A DNA stretch of 64,000 bases, taken from an uncultured Pseudohongiella sp. GTDB taxonomy: Bacteria; Pseudomonadota; Gammaproteobacteria; Pseudomonadales; Pseudohongiellaceae. The notes under the pieces were generated by a model. That model did not search any database. It worked only from the letters and a program-made list of their open reading frames with translations, and was not told where the DNA came from. The translations under genes were made by a program, and so were the position numbers. The stretch covers positions 2,338,438 through 2,402,437 of the forward strand of contig OX638341.1 of NCBI GenBank assembly GCA_951812965.1, read 5' to 3'. Each line of letters opens with the position of its first letter. The stretch's first letter is position 1. Of this stretch, positions 27,215-35,428 are shown in pieces.

Positions 27215-27871
27215 TCAGGCGGCTTTTTCCACCGCCGCGGCCACGCGCCTGATGCGCCAGGCGCAACGCCGGTCTCCGGCGAGCAGGTGATCGGTCCGCT
27301 CCACGCTTGCCCCCGCGCCCAGCAGTTGCTGGAACATGTCTTGTTCGGATTTGCAGAAATGAGGGCAATTCTCGGCACAGGCCTGAATCGGACAATGGTT
27401 TTGCACCAGCAGCCAGCCATCCGGCAAGAGCCGCACCCCTGCCATGTAACCGTCCGCGCTGCGTAAATTGACCAGGTGCCCGACTTTCTCATGCAAATCG
27501 TCGTCCGGTCCGCGCATCGCCTCGCGATATCGCTGTTCGACCCGGCCGGTTCGTTCCTCGACCAATCGCTCGACACCGTCGTCGCCCCAGCAGAGGTCGG
27601 CGACCTGAATCAGCTCCCGCGCCAGGGCCGCGCCGGAGTTCGGAAACCAGGCATGGCCTTTATCGGTCAGCTTCCAGAGCGAGACGGGTCGCCCGCGATG
27701 CTGCCTTTCGGCCGGCATCTGATGCGCGAGCCCAAGTTCGTTCAGGTCTGCCAGATGGTGACGCACGCCCATGGTGGTCATTTCCAGTTGCCGCGATAGA
27801 ATTCGCACGGACTGGGGACCACGGGTTTTCAGGCTGTGTAGAATGTGCCGCTGGCTGCGTGGGAGTTGCAT
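27215..27871 (-). CDS. SufR-like Fe-S winged-helix transcriptional regulator
   Basis: 218 residues. An N-terminal winged helix (LKTRGPQSVRILSRQLEMTT, then MGVRHHLADLNELGL and GRPVSLWKLTDKGH) is followed by an effector domain. That domain carries five cysteines in the SufR-type arrangement: NHCPIQACAENCPHFC, then GDRRCAWRI. SufR uses such cysteines to bind an Fe-S cluster and represses suf genes when clusters are sufficient. No suf operon is in the window. It lies between trmJ (convergent) and the truncated putP, so its targets are probably elsewhere. Confidence 0.82.
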   Translation of the reverse strand: MQLPRSQRHILHSLKTRGPQSVRILSRQLEMTTMGVRHHLADLNELGLAHQMPAERQHRGRPVSLWKLTDKGHAWFPNSGAALARELIQVADLCWGDDGVERLVEERTGRVEQRYREAMRGPDDDLHEKVGHLVNLRSADGYMAGVRLLPDGWLLVQNHCPIQACAENCPHFCKSEQDMFQQLLGAGASVERTDHLLAGDRRCAWRIRRVAAAVEKAA

Positions 27872-28027
27872 GGGAAGCTCCTCTATACCTTTTCATGGTT
27901 TATCGGTATGAAAGGCAAAAGGTTTACTTGAGCGGCTGCATTCGGGGGGAAGGTCAATGACAAAAACAAGCGGAAACTTTGCTATTCGCCCGGGGGCGAT
28001 GAAATCGTGCCGATCAACTGACCCCTG

Positions 28028-28627
28028 GTGACGGTGTTCATCGCCTATCTGCTGCTGATTTTCGTACTGGGCGTCATCGCATACCGCCGCACGCACAATC
28101 TCGGTGATTACATTCTCGGCGGTCGCAGCCTGGGGCCTCTGGTAACGGCGCTCAGCGTCGGCGCCTCGGACATGAGCGGATGGCTGTTGCTGGGACTGCC
28201 GGGAGCGATATATCTGTCCGGCATTCAGGAAATCTGGATCGGGGTCGGCCTGGTCATCGGCGCCTGGCTCAACTGGCTGTTCGTTGCGCGGCCGCTGCGG
28301 GTCTACAGCCACCAGGCGCAAAATTCGCCGACCTTGCCGGACTTCTTCGCCAATCGCTTTCGCGACCATGGCAATTTGTTGCGCGTTACCTCGGCGCTGG
28401 TCATTCTGCTGTTCTTCACATTTTACGTCGCGGCGGGGCTCGTCGGCGGCGCAATTCTGTTTGAAAGCAGTTTCGGACTCGATTACAACATCGCGCTGAT
28501 CGTCGGAGGTTGCATAATCGTTGCCTATACGCTTGCCGGCGGCTTCCTCGCAGTCGCCTGGACCGACGCCATCCAGGCCCTGTTGATGCTGGCGGCGCTA
28601 TTGCTGGCGCCGCCTCGCGGGCGCTGA
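28028..28627 (+). pseudogene. putP: Truncated sodium/proline symporter (N-terminal 199 residues)
   Basis: The frame from GTG 28028 matches PutP from its N-terminus through about the sixth helix: GDYILGGRSLGPLVTALSVG, ASDMSGWLLLGLPGA, LLFFTFYVAAGLVGG and LAGGFLAVAWTDAIQALLML. It then stops at TGA 28627 after LAPPRGR. PutP is about 500 residues, so around 300 residues with half the sodium-site helices are missing. No remnant of the rest is seen before the opposite-strand GNAT gene 6 bases on. I read this as a deletion that fused putP to new sequence; a functional half-transporter is unlikely. Confidence 0.8.
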
Positions 28628-28633
28628 CCCCGC

Positions 28634-29089
28634 CTAGCGCAACATGTCGACGTGGGAAATACCCTCGTCGTCATATGGCTCCGAGATCGGGCGAAACCCG
28701 AGCGAAGCGTAAAAATCCACCAGATGTTGCTGGGCCGACACGCCGATTGCCGTACCGGGCCAAAGCAGTTCGCTGCGCGCGAGAGCTTCGTTCATGAGTA
28801 TCCGGCCAAGACCGCCGTCACGAAGATTTTTCCTCACCAGTACACGGCTGATCGAGGTGCAGCCGGTTTTCGCACCGGGTGCGTTGATGCGGGCGTAACA
28901 GGCCAGTTCTCCATCGTACAGCCCACATAGATGCAAGGCATCCTGATCGTGGCCGTCAAGGTCCTGGTAGGCGCATTCCTGCTCGACGACGAAGATTTCG
29001 GCGCGCAAATTCAGCATCGCGTATAGCAATTCGCGGTCGAGTTCCTCAAAGGAGGAGCAAATCCAGTCAGGCGGGGGCAAGGCATGCAC
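28634..29089 (-). CDS. ElaA-like GNAT N-acetyltransferase
   Basis: 151 residues from GTG 29089, close to ElaA (153). A longer frame starting at 29188 would run into tRNA-Arg, so it is rejected. Motifs are LLYAMLNLRAEIFVVEQECA, YQDLDGHDQDALHL, the acetyl-CoA loop SRVLVRKNLRDGGLGRILM and SAQQHLVDFYASLGFRPISE. The acyl acceptor is unknown for this group. It ends 6 bases from the truncated putP. Confidence 0.85.
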   Translation of the reverse strand: MHALPPPDWICSSFEELDRELLYAMLNLRAEIFVVEQECAYQDLDGHDQDALHLCGLYDGELACYARINAPGAKTGCTSISRVLVRKNLRDGGLGRILMNEALARSELLWPGTAIGVSAQQHLVDFYASLGFRPISEPYDDEGISHVDMLR

Positions 29090-29175
29090 TCCGGTTTCGG
29101 GCTTGCCCGCGAATGATAATGCCCGCGGCCCGTATTTCCCAATCAGCCGCCTTGGCTTATACTCGTGCGCCTGCC

Positions 29176-29252
29176 GTCCCCGTGGCACAACTGGATAGCG
29201 CGACGCCCTCCTAAGGCGTAGGTTGCAGGTTCGACCCCTGCCGGGGACACCA
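29176..29252 (+). tRNA. tRNA-Arg, anticodon CCT
   Basis: 77 bases including an encoded CCA end. The acceptor stem GTCCCCG/CGGGGAC is perfect. The anticodon stem ACGCC/GGCGT encloses the loop CTCCTAA with anticodon CCT (reads AGG). The T-arm GCAGG-TTCGACC-CCTGC is canonical. tRNA genes can serve as integration sites, but no integrase is nearby; only the deletion in putP lies close by. Confidence 0.97.
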
Positions 29253-29285
29253 GTTCCAGCGGAATTTGCTTGAGATGTTCCAGGG

Positions 29286-29624
29286 CTACTTGAATCTGAC
29301 CGCGGTGCCGTAGCTGGCGAGGATGATCATGCCGCCCTTGTTGCCGCTGATTTCGCTATAGTCGAACTCGACCGAGACTACCGCGTCGGCGCCTGCCTCG
29401 GCGGCTTCCTCGGCAAGTTCGGCAAGGCAGGTTTCACGGGCCTTGCGCAAGGCGTCCTGATGCGTGCCGCTGCGGCCGCCGACGATGTCGCGGATGCCGC
29501 CCATGATGTCTTTGAAGATGTTGATTCCGAGTACGCATTCCGCACCGACGATGCCAAGCGACTCGCCGATCTCGCGTCCGGGGAAATATGCGGTGGTTAC
29601 GATTCTGTTGTGTGGAATTGCCAT
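29286..29624 (-). CDS. YbjQ/UPF0145 family protein
   Basis: 112 residues. RIVTTAYFPGREIGESLGIV, GINIFKDIMGGIRDIVGGRS and ADAVVSVEFDYSEI match the small YbjQ family (heavy-metal-binding-like pentameric fold). Function is unknown. It lies 33 bases after the tRNA on the other strand and upstream of an SDR gene read the same way. Confidence 0.88.
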   Translation of the reverse strand: MAIPHNRIVTTAYFPGREIGESLGIVGAECVLGINIFKDIMGGIRDIVGGRSGTHQDALRKARETCLAELAEEAAEAGADAVVSVEFDYSEISGNKGGMIILASYGTAVRFK

Positions 29625-29710
29625 GGCGCCTGCTTGCCTCGCTGAGTGAATGCGCAGGCAAGCCTAGCGTCTGGTGAGCGAAGTTTCCACTATGGCGTTG
29701 CGCAAAATGT

Positions 29711-30493
29711 TCAACCCTTTTTGCCCCAAGTGGCTTTCGCGATCATACGGATGGCTCTCTTGCGGGACAGGAAGCGGTAGAAGAAGGCGCTGAGCCGGTT
29801 GAGGCGGCCGGGGATCAGTTGAGGGCCGTTGCTGAGAGCGTCAAGGGCTTGTCCGGCTACATTGGTGGCGTCCATCATGCCGGAGACCTCGCGGCCGAAT
29901 GAGCGCATGTAAGTGGGCGTGCGAACGGCGCCAGCGCAGCAGGCGAGGATGTCGATGCCCTTGTCCTTCAGTTCGTACCAGAGTCCTTCCACGAGTATGG
30001 AATTGAAAGCCTTGGTTGCCGAATATACGGCCAGCCGCGGCATGCCCCGCATGCCCGCCATCGAAGACATGAGCAGGATGGCGCCGCGGCCGCGCTCGCA
30101 CATGGGGCCAAGCAAGGTGTGCGCCAGCAATAGCGGGCCGCGTGCGTTGACGTCAAAAACGCGCTGCTGTACGTCAAGCGGCCGGTCCATGAAGTCGCCG
30201 ATGGGGATATAAGCGGCATTGTAGACCAGCATGCCGATTTCGAGTCCGCTGACGGCAGTGCTGACTTTCTCCACCAGGTCTGCGTCCGCCAGATCGATCA
30301 CCAGCCAGCGGGTTTCGACACCGTACCTTTCCTCCAGGGTGGTCGTAAGGTTTTCCAGCAGTTTTTGCCTGCGGGCCAGCAACAACAAGTTCATTCCGCG
30401 CGAGGCGAGATGGGCGGCGAACTCGGCGCCGAGACCTTCGGAAGCGCCGGCAATCAGCGCCCATTCGCCGTATTTTTTCTTGAAGTCACTCAC
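29711..30493 (-). CDS. SDR-family NAD(P)-dependent oxidoreductase
   Basis: 260 residues. The cofactor motif is GASEGLGAEFAAHLASRG, the NAG-type motif reads YNAAYIP, the catalytic Ser lies in LLMSSMAGMRG and the YxxxK pair in YSATKAFN. Residues after 220 are basic and may contact a membrane. Substrate is unknown; the closest classical SDRs act on hydroxysteroid or acyl substrates. It is followed (upstream on the minus strand) by ygfZ with a 51-base gap. Confidence 0.87.
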   Translation of the reverse strand: MSDFKKKYGEWALIAGASEGLGAEFAAHLASRGMNLLLLARRQKLLENLTTTLEERYGVETRWLVIDLADADLVEKVSTAVSGLEIGMLVYNAAYIPIGDFMDRPLDVQQRVFDVNARGPLLLAHTLLGPMCERGRGAILLMSSMAGMRGMPRLAVYSATKAFNSILVEGLWYELKDKGIDILACCAGAVRTPTYMRSFGREVSGMMDATNVAGQALDALSNGPQLIPGRLNRLSAFFYRFLSRKRAIRMIAKATWGKKG

Positions 30494-30544
30494 CGTCGTC
30501 CGCTACTTCATTCGTTGCTGTATCCGCTCCGGCCATGTCTCCGT

Positions 30545-31477
30545 TCAGTCGCCGCCGGCGACGACGCATTCGTAGGAAAGAGGCGTTGCCCGCAACGGCG
30601 CATCCGCCCGGCTGTCCAGAAAACATGGACGGCCTTCCGCGACCGCCTCGATATTGGCGACCGCTAACGCAATATTGCCGCCCTTGCCCCGGTTTACGTA
30701 GGCCAGCACCGGCTCGCCCCGTTTCGAATCCGTCCCTGCCTGATCGCTGATATGGCTGTCTTCGGCGAATTCCGCCTCGCCGCTGAACAGGAACATGCGC
30801 TTTTTCGGTTTGCCCCGGAAATGCATGCGGGCTACGACTTCCTGGCCCGTGTAGCAGCCCTTGCTGAAGTTGATTACCCCGGAAATATCGTAATTGAGCA
30901 ATTGCGGCGTGTATTGTTCGCTGCATGCCGGGCCGATGTGAACCACCCCGGCCTCGATCTCGGCCGCCAGCCATTCGCGACCGGGGCCTGACCGCCATTC
31001 GCCCAACAATTCACGCAACGGGGATATGGCCGTCTCATCAAGGCACCACAATTCCTGCCTTTTCCCCGGCAGCCGTAACAGACACATCTGGTTGGAAGCC
31101 GCGCTCTCATTGACCACGGCCGGCGGCATTGGAAACAGTCTCGACAGCGCGGCTTCGAAACCGCCGCCGAGGATGCCGAGGACCAGCGGCGGTTCGATCC
31201 GGCGCAATTCAACTTTGGAAAACACCGCGTAGCGCGAGAGCGTATCGATGATTTTCCCGGCCATGCCACGGGCAGTCTGCATCAGGCAGGAATCGCCGAA
31301 CTGCACGAGACGGAAATCGGCGATGACACGGCCTTTCAGATTGCAGACGGCGCCCGGCAGCGAGCGGGTCTCGGAAAGCAGATCCACATTGCAGCTCACC
31401 TGGCCTTGCAGAAACTTGCGCGCATCCGCACCGTCGACCTGGATGAATTCGTGTTCCGGCAGTGCGTAAACAGCCAT
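30545..31477 (-). CDS. ygfZ: tRNA-modifying/Fe-S assembly protein YgfZ
   Basis: 310 residues from ATG 31477. The GcvT-like folate-binding fold carries the family signature KGCYTGQEVVARMHFRGKPK, with the redox-active cysteine. YgfZ uses tetrahydrofolate and supports MiaB and other Fe-S enzymes. The frame extends upstream to 31585 without homology. It is divergent from sdhE-cptA, as in E. coli where ygfZ faces ygfY-ygfX. Confidence 0.92.
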   Translation of the reverse strand: MAVYALPEHEFIQVDGADARKFLQGQVSCNVDLLSETRSLPGAVCNLKGRVIADFRLVQFGDSCLMQTARGMAGKIIDTLSRYAVFSKVELRRIEPPLVLGILGGGFEAALSRLFPMPPAVVNESAASNQMCLLRLPGKRQELWCLDETAISPLRELLGEWRSGPGREWLAAEIEAGVVHIGPACSEQYTPQLLNYDISGVINFSKGCYTGQEVVARMHFRGKPKKRMFLFSGEAEFAEDSHISDQAGTDSKRGEPVLAYVNRGKGGNIALAVANIEAVAEGRPCFLDSRADAPLRATPLSYECVVAGGD

Positions 31478-31608
31478 GAAAGTTTCCCGCGTCTGATCAA
31501 GAACGCGCAGTTTAGCAGCAGTTGATTCTTGTCGTCTTTTCCATCGCGTATCGAAATGACAAAGGCAAAATGCTAGCTTGCGCACACCGGTTCGCGAATC
31601 CTTCAGCC

Positions 31609-31884
31609 ATGGCGCAAGACAGCCGACTTTCCACAGAATTGCAGAAAATCTACTGGCGCAGCCGCCGCGGCATGCTGGAACTGGACTTGCTGCTGGTGCC
31701 TTTCACTCTCGAGGTCTATGCCGGCCTGTCGGCCGAGGATCGGTCCCGATACCGGCAATTGCTGGATTCTGAAGATCAGGATCTGTTTGCCTGGCTGATG
31801 CGGCGCGAAACGGCGGCAGGCTGTCAACCGATCATCGATCGGATTCTGGCTCATAATACGGCGCGTACGGGGCAGGCGGACTAA
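31609..31884 (+). CDS. sdhE: FAD assembly factor SdhE
   Basis: 91 residues from ATG 31609. The family signature [11 protein letters not shown] (RGxxE) is present, as is the rest of the five-helix fold ([21 protein letters not shown]). SdhE promotes covalent attachment of FAD to succinate dehydrogenase and fumarate reductase. It is followed 10 bases later by cptA, the conserved neighbour, and is divergent from ygfZ. Confidence 0.93.
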   Translation: MAQDSRLSTELQKIYWRSRRGMLELDLLLVPFTLEVYAGLSAEDRSRYRQLLDSEDQDLFAWLMRRETAAGCQPIIDRILAHNTARTGQAD

Positions 31885-31894
31885 GCTTCATTGC

Positions 31895-32308
31895 GTGCTG
31901 CAATTGCGTCCAGTTCCTTCCCGGTTACGCTTGTTGCTGGCCCTGGTTCTGCACGGGCTGGCATTGGCGGCGGTGTTCCATTCCGGCGCGCCGTTCTGGC
32001 TGAAACTCGCCCTCGCGACCTCGGCGCCCGCCGGCATGCGGCGCGAAGTACTGATCTTTCTCGGCCGCAGGGGAACGGCCGAGTTGCGGCTGGGCACGAG
32101 GTCGGCGGAGTTGCGGCTCGACGGCAAAACGGTCGAAACCGGGTCGCCTCAAGTACGGCATTGTTCGGAATGGCTGGTCATTCTCGAATTTCCGCTACGC
32201 GGCGCCGAGACGGGCCGCCGCCGATTTTTCTTTGTGCTGTTTCCCGATTCCCTGCCGGAAGGAGACCTGCGCAAAGCGCGACGCTGGGTTCACTATGAAA
32301 ACGGTTGA
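31895..32308 (+). CDS. cptA: CptA/YgfX family small membrane protein
   Basis: 137 residues from GTG 31895. The N-terminus PVPSRLRLLLALVLHGLALA and a second hydrophobic stretch give two membrane helices, followed by a soluble domain ending in RRFFFVLFPDSLPEGDLRKA. YgfX (CptA) was described as a toxin-like partner of SdhE that interferes with MreB and FtsZ. The identification rests on position and topology. The last 16 bases overlap the convergent nadB. Confidence 0.78.
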   Translation: MLQLRPVPSRLRLLLALVLHGLALAAVFHSGAPFWLKLALATSAPAGMRREVLIFLGRRGTAELRLGTRSAELRLDGKTVETGSPQVRHCSEWLVILEFPLRGAETGRRRFFFVLFPDSLPEGDLRKARRWVHYENG

Positions 32309-33963
32309 TCGCCGCGCAGCAGGTCGACGTGTTGCGGCGGCGCTAGTACAGTGTCTGCGGCTTCCGGCAGCAAATCGGGATGGTCCAGATTGAAATGCAG
32401 GCCGCGGCTTTCCCTGCGCGCGCCGGCGCTGCGCACGATCAGGCCGGCCACCAGCGCCAGGTTGCGCAATTCCAGCATATCGCGGCTGATGCGATAGCGG
32501 CGAAAGTGTTCATGGATTTCCTCGCGCAGCAATTCCAGCCGCCGTTCGGCGCGCCGCAGGCGGCTGTCGCTGCGCACGATGCCGACGTAGTCCCACATGC
32601 AGCGGCGCAGTTCGTCCCAGTTGTGGGAAATCAGGATGTCATCGCCCGATTCCGCGCGGCTGTCGGGCCGGTCGGGGGATGATCCCGGAAAATCCGTGGC
32701 GCCGATCTTGCCGTGGATTGAGTCGGCGGCGCTGAAAGCGATTACGAAACACTCCGACAGCGAGTTACTGGCGATGCGATTGGCGCCATGCAGGCCGGAA
32801 AAGGTCGTTTCGCCGACCGCGTACAGATTCTCGATGTCGGTTTCGCCGTGGCGGTTGATCACCACGCCGCCACAGGTGTAATGCGCGGCCGGTACGACCG
32901 GAATCCGATCACGGGTAATGTCGATGCCGAGTTCCAGGCAACGTTTGTAGATATTGGGGAAGCGGTCGCGCACAAGTTCCGAGGGCTGATGAGTGATATT
33001 CAGATACACGCAATCTTCGCCGAGCCGCTTGGTTTCATGGTCTATCGCCCGGGCGACGATGTCGCGCGATGCCAGTTCGCCGCGGCCGTCGAACCGTTCC
33101 ATGAAACGGGAGCCATCGGGTAACTCAAGCCTGGCGCCTTCGCCGCGCATGGCCTCGGTGATCAGAAAACTGCGGGCATGGGGATGGAACAGGCAGGTCG
33201 GATGGAACTGGTTGAATTCCATGTTCGCCACCCGGCAGCCTGCGCGCCAGGCCATGGCGATGCCGTCGCCGCTGGCGCTGTCCGGATTCGTCGTATACAA
33301 ATAGGCCTTGCTCGCGCCGCCGGTGGCCAGCACCACGAATTTCGCTTCTATCGCGGAGACCTCGCGGGTGGCGTCGTCGAGTACGTAAACTCCCGCGCAG
33401 CGGCGTGCGGCGCCGGCTCCCGGCTCGTGGACGACGAGGTCGAGCGCGGTGCGGCCTTCCATGAAATGTATGGCCGGATTTTCGCTTGCGCGGCGGTGCA
33501 GGGTCTGGAACACCGCCTTGCCGGTGGCGTCGGTGGCGTGAATGATGCGGCGGTGGCTATGGGCGCCCTCCTGTGCCAGATGCAGCGAACTGAGATCGAC
33601 TCCTGCCCCGGTTCCGTTGCCGCGAAGGATGCGGGCGCCGGATCGGGTACTGAAGGGAACGCCCTGTTCCACCAGCCATTTGACCGCCGCAGCGCTATTG
33701 CCGACCACATGTTCGACCATGTCCCGATGGCATAGCCCGCCGCCCACGGAAACCGTGTCCTCGATATGCGATTCGAGGCTGTCGCGGTCGTCGAGCACCG
33801 CGGCGATGCCGCCCTGGGCATAGAAAGTCGCGCCCTGTTCGAGGCTTGCCTTGCTGAGCAGGGCCACCCTGGCAAACGAAGCGGCGCGCAATGCCAGAGT
33901 CAGCCCGGCGGCGCCGCTGCCGATGATGAGAATGTCGAATTTACGCGATGGAATACGGGTCAT
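32293..33963 (-). CDS. nadB: L-aspartate oxidase
   Basis: 556 residues. The FAD-binding N-terminus [18 protein letters not shown], the family motif FYAQGGIAAVLDDRDSLESH, HPTCLFHPHARSFLITEAMR and HYTCGGVVINRHGET match NadB. The enzyme oxidises aspartate to iminoaspartate in NAD synthesis; nadA and nadC are not in the window. It lies upstream of, and divergent from, the sigma-E operon, the same neighbour pair seen in E. coli. Confidence 0.94.
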   Translation of the reverse strand: MTRIPSRKFDILIIGSGAAGLTLALRAASFARVALLSKASLEQGATFYAQGGIAAVLDDRDSLESHIEDTVSVGGGLCHRDMVEHVVGNSAAAVKWLVEQGVPFSTRSGARILRGNGTGAGVDLSSLHLAQEGAHSHRRIIHATDATGKAVFQTLHRRASENPAIHFMEGRTALDLVVHEPGAGAARRCAGVYVLDDATREVSAIEAKFVVLATGGASKAYLYTTNPDSASGDGIAMAWRAGCRVANMEFNQFHPTCLFHPHARSFLITEAMRGEGARLELPDGSRFMERFDGRGELASRDIVARAIDHETKRLGEDCVYLNITHQPSELVRDRFPNIYKRCLELGIDITRDRIPVVPAAHYTCGGVVINRHGETDIENLYAVGETTFSGLHGANRIASNSLSECFVIAFSAADSIHGKIGATDFPGSSPDRPDSRAESGDDILISHNWDELRRCMWDYVGIVRSDSRLRRAERRLELLREEIHEHFRRYRISRDMLELRNLALVAGLIVRSAGARRESRGLHFNLDHPDLLPEAADTVLAPPQHVDLLRGDQPFS

Positions 33964-34077
33964 GCAGTGGGGCGCAAGGTTGGTGCGCGGTGACGTAGAA
34001 GGAATACAATGCGGGCGTACAGTACCACACGAACAATCGATCTGGATTGTTGTCCGCGCTTCCAGGTGAAGTCCATG

Positions 34078-34105
34078 CGAACTTTTGTCCCGTTACCTTG
34101 TCTCA
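34078..34105 (+). promoter_or_regulatory. Sigma-E-type promoter upstream of rpoE
   Basis: CGAACTT (34078-34084) and GTCTCA (34100-34105) are separated by exactly 15 bases, as in the E. coli sigma-E consensus GGAACTT-N15-GTCTAA. This would make the operon self-activating. The leader to ATG 34169 would be about 60 bases. Confidence 0.68.
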
Positions 34106-34168
34106 GAAACAGTGCTTCAGTGCCGCGGGGAAGATTCGTAAGCCTCCGGGAACGACCAGGAGGTACGA

Positions 34169-34738
34169 ATGTCCGGGGATACTGACCGGCAACTCGTGGA
34201 CAGAGTGCTGGCCGGCGAGACCAACGCGTTCAGCTTTCTGGTGTTGCGTTACCAACATCGGGTCGCGGGATTGATCAGCCGGTTCGTGCAAAGTCCACCG
34301 GAAATCGAGGACATCAGCCAGGAGGCGTTTGTAAAGGCTTACCGGGCCCTGCCGTCATTCAGGGGCGACAGTTCGTTTTATACGTGGCTGTACCAGATCG
34401 CGGTGAATACCGCAAAAAACTATCTGGCGTCGCGCAATCGCAGACTGATGGCGGGAAGCCTGGACATCGAAGAGGCGGAACACGGCGAACTCGCGCCGGC
34501 CCTGAAAGAAATCGCCGATCCGGAAAGCGAGTTGGAGATGGAACATCTGAAGGCGGTGATCGATGCCGCTATAGAAGAATTGCCCGAGGAATTGCGCACG
34601 GCCTTCACATTGCGCGAATTTTCCGGCATGAGTTACGAACAGATCACCGAAGTTATGGATTGTCCGGTGGGTACGGTAAGATCGAGAATATTCCGGGCCA
34701 GGGAGGCGATAGACCGGAAGATTCGCGAGGTTTTGTAG
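34169..34738 (+). CDS. rpoE: RNA polymerase sigma factor RpoE (AlgU type)
   Basis: 189 residues. Region 2 reads RYQHRVAGLISRF, then EIEDISQEAFVKAYRALPSF, SSFYTWLYQIAVNTAKN; region 4 reads MSYEQITEVMDCPVGTVRSR. It directs the envelope-stress regulon and is held inactive by RseA. Ribosome site GGAGG precedes the ATG. It is followed by rseA 30 bases on, then a DegS/MucD-like protease; rseB and rseC are absent from the usual place. Confidence 0.95.
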   Translation: MSGDTDRQLVDRVLAGETNAFSFLVLRYQHRVAGLISRFVQSPPEIEDISQEAFVKAYRALPSFRGDSSFYTWLYQIAVNTAKNYLASRNRRLMAGSLDIEEAEHGELAPALKEIADPESELEMEHLKAVIDAAIEELPEELRTAFTLREFSGMSYEQITEVMDCPVGTVRSRIFRAREAIDRKIREVL

Positions 34739-34768
34739 ATACACACAAGATCGCGAGAGAGGCGGAGC

Positions 34769-35338
34769 ATGACTGAACAACAGCGGGAAACGCTTTCCGC
34801 GATGCTTGACAACGAAGCCGACGAGCTTGAGTTGCGGCGGCTGCTGAAGACATCGGGCGACGATCCGGAACTGCGGAGCGTGTGGGAGCACTACGCTCTG
34901 GCGCAATCGCTGATGCGCGGATCACGCGTAACCCGTCTGAGCGACGGTTTCGATCAGGAAGTCGCTCGCCGCCTGCAAGATGAGCCCGCGCTGGCTCGTG
35001 GCTCGGCCACACCGCCTCCAGGCCGACAATTCGCCGGCAAGTTCGCCATCGCCGCCACCGTGGCTCTTGCGGTATTCATCGGCCTCCAGGCAGGCCTGGA
35101 CAACGATCCGGCGGCGCCGCAGATTGCCGGCGAAAACACGGCCCCCGCGTCAGTGGCCGTTCCCGCGACGCAAGTCGTCGAGGTAGACGTCGCGCCGGTC
35201 GTTCCGGTGGACCCGGAAGCGCGGCAGCGGTTGCTCGAATACATCGAAAGCATGAGTTTCGATCCCGAGGAACCTCCGAGGATGGAACACATCCAGGATT
35301 CCCCCCTGTTCCATCTGGTCAACGACCTGCAGGACTAA
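34769..35338 (+). CDS. rseA: Anti-sigma-E factor RseA
   Basis: 189 residues. The N-terminal anti-sigma domain has LSAMLDNEADELELRRLL and WEHYALAQSLMRG. One membrane helix (FAIAATVALAVFIGLQAG, about residues 92-109) is followed by a periplasmic tail ending LFHLVNDLQD. It sequesters RpoE until cut by site-1 and site-2 proteases. The periplasmic part is short and no RseB gene follows, so its protection from cleavage may differ from E. coli. Confidence 0.88.
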   Translation: MTEQQRETLSAMLDNEADELELRRLLKTSGDDPELRSVWEHYALAQSLMRGSRVTRLSDGFDQEVARRLQDEPALARGSATPPPGRQFAGKFAIAATVALAVFIGLQAGLDNDPAAPQIAGENTAPASVAVPATQVVEVDVAPVVPVDPEARQRLLEYIESMSFDPEEPPRMEHIQDSPLFHLVNDLQD

Positions 35339-35428
35339 TCCGCCGTCCCGGCGACTCCTTTCCACTATTTCAGCGCGTTGCGCTATGGTACATTCGACCG
35401 TTACGGGTTCGGTCAAGAGTACAGCCGC

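Noticed and set aside
28634..29188. Longer GNAT protein starting at 29188
   Set aside because: It would begin inside tRNA-Arg; the shorter GTG start at 29089 matches ElaA length.
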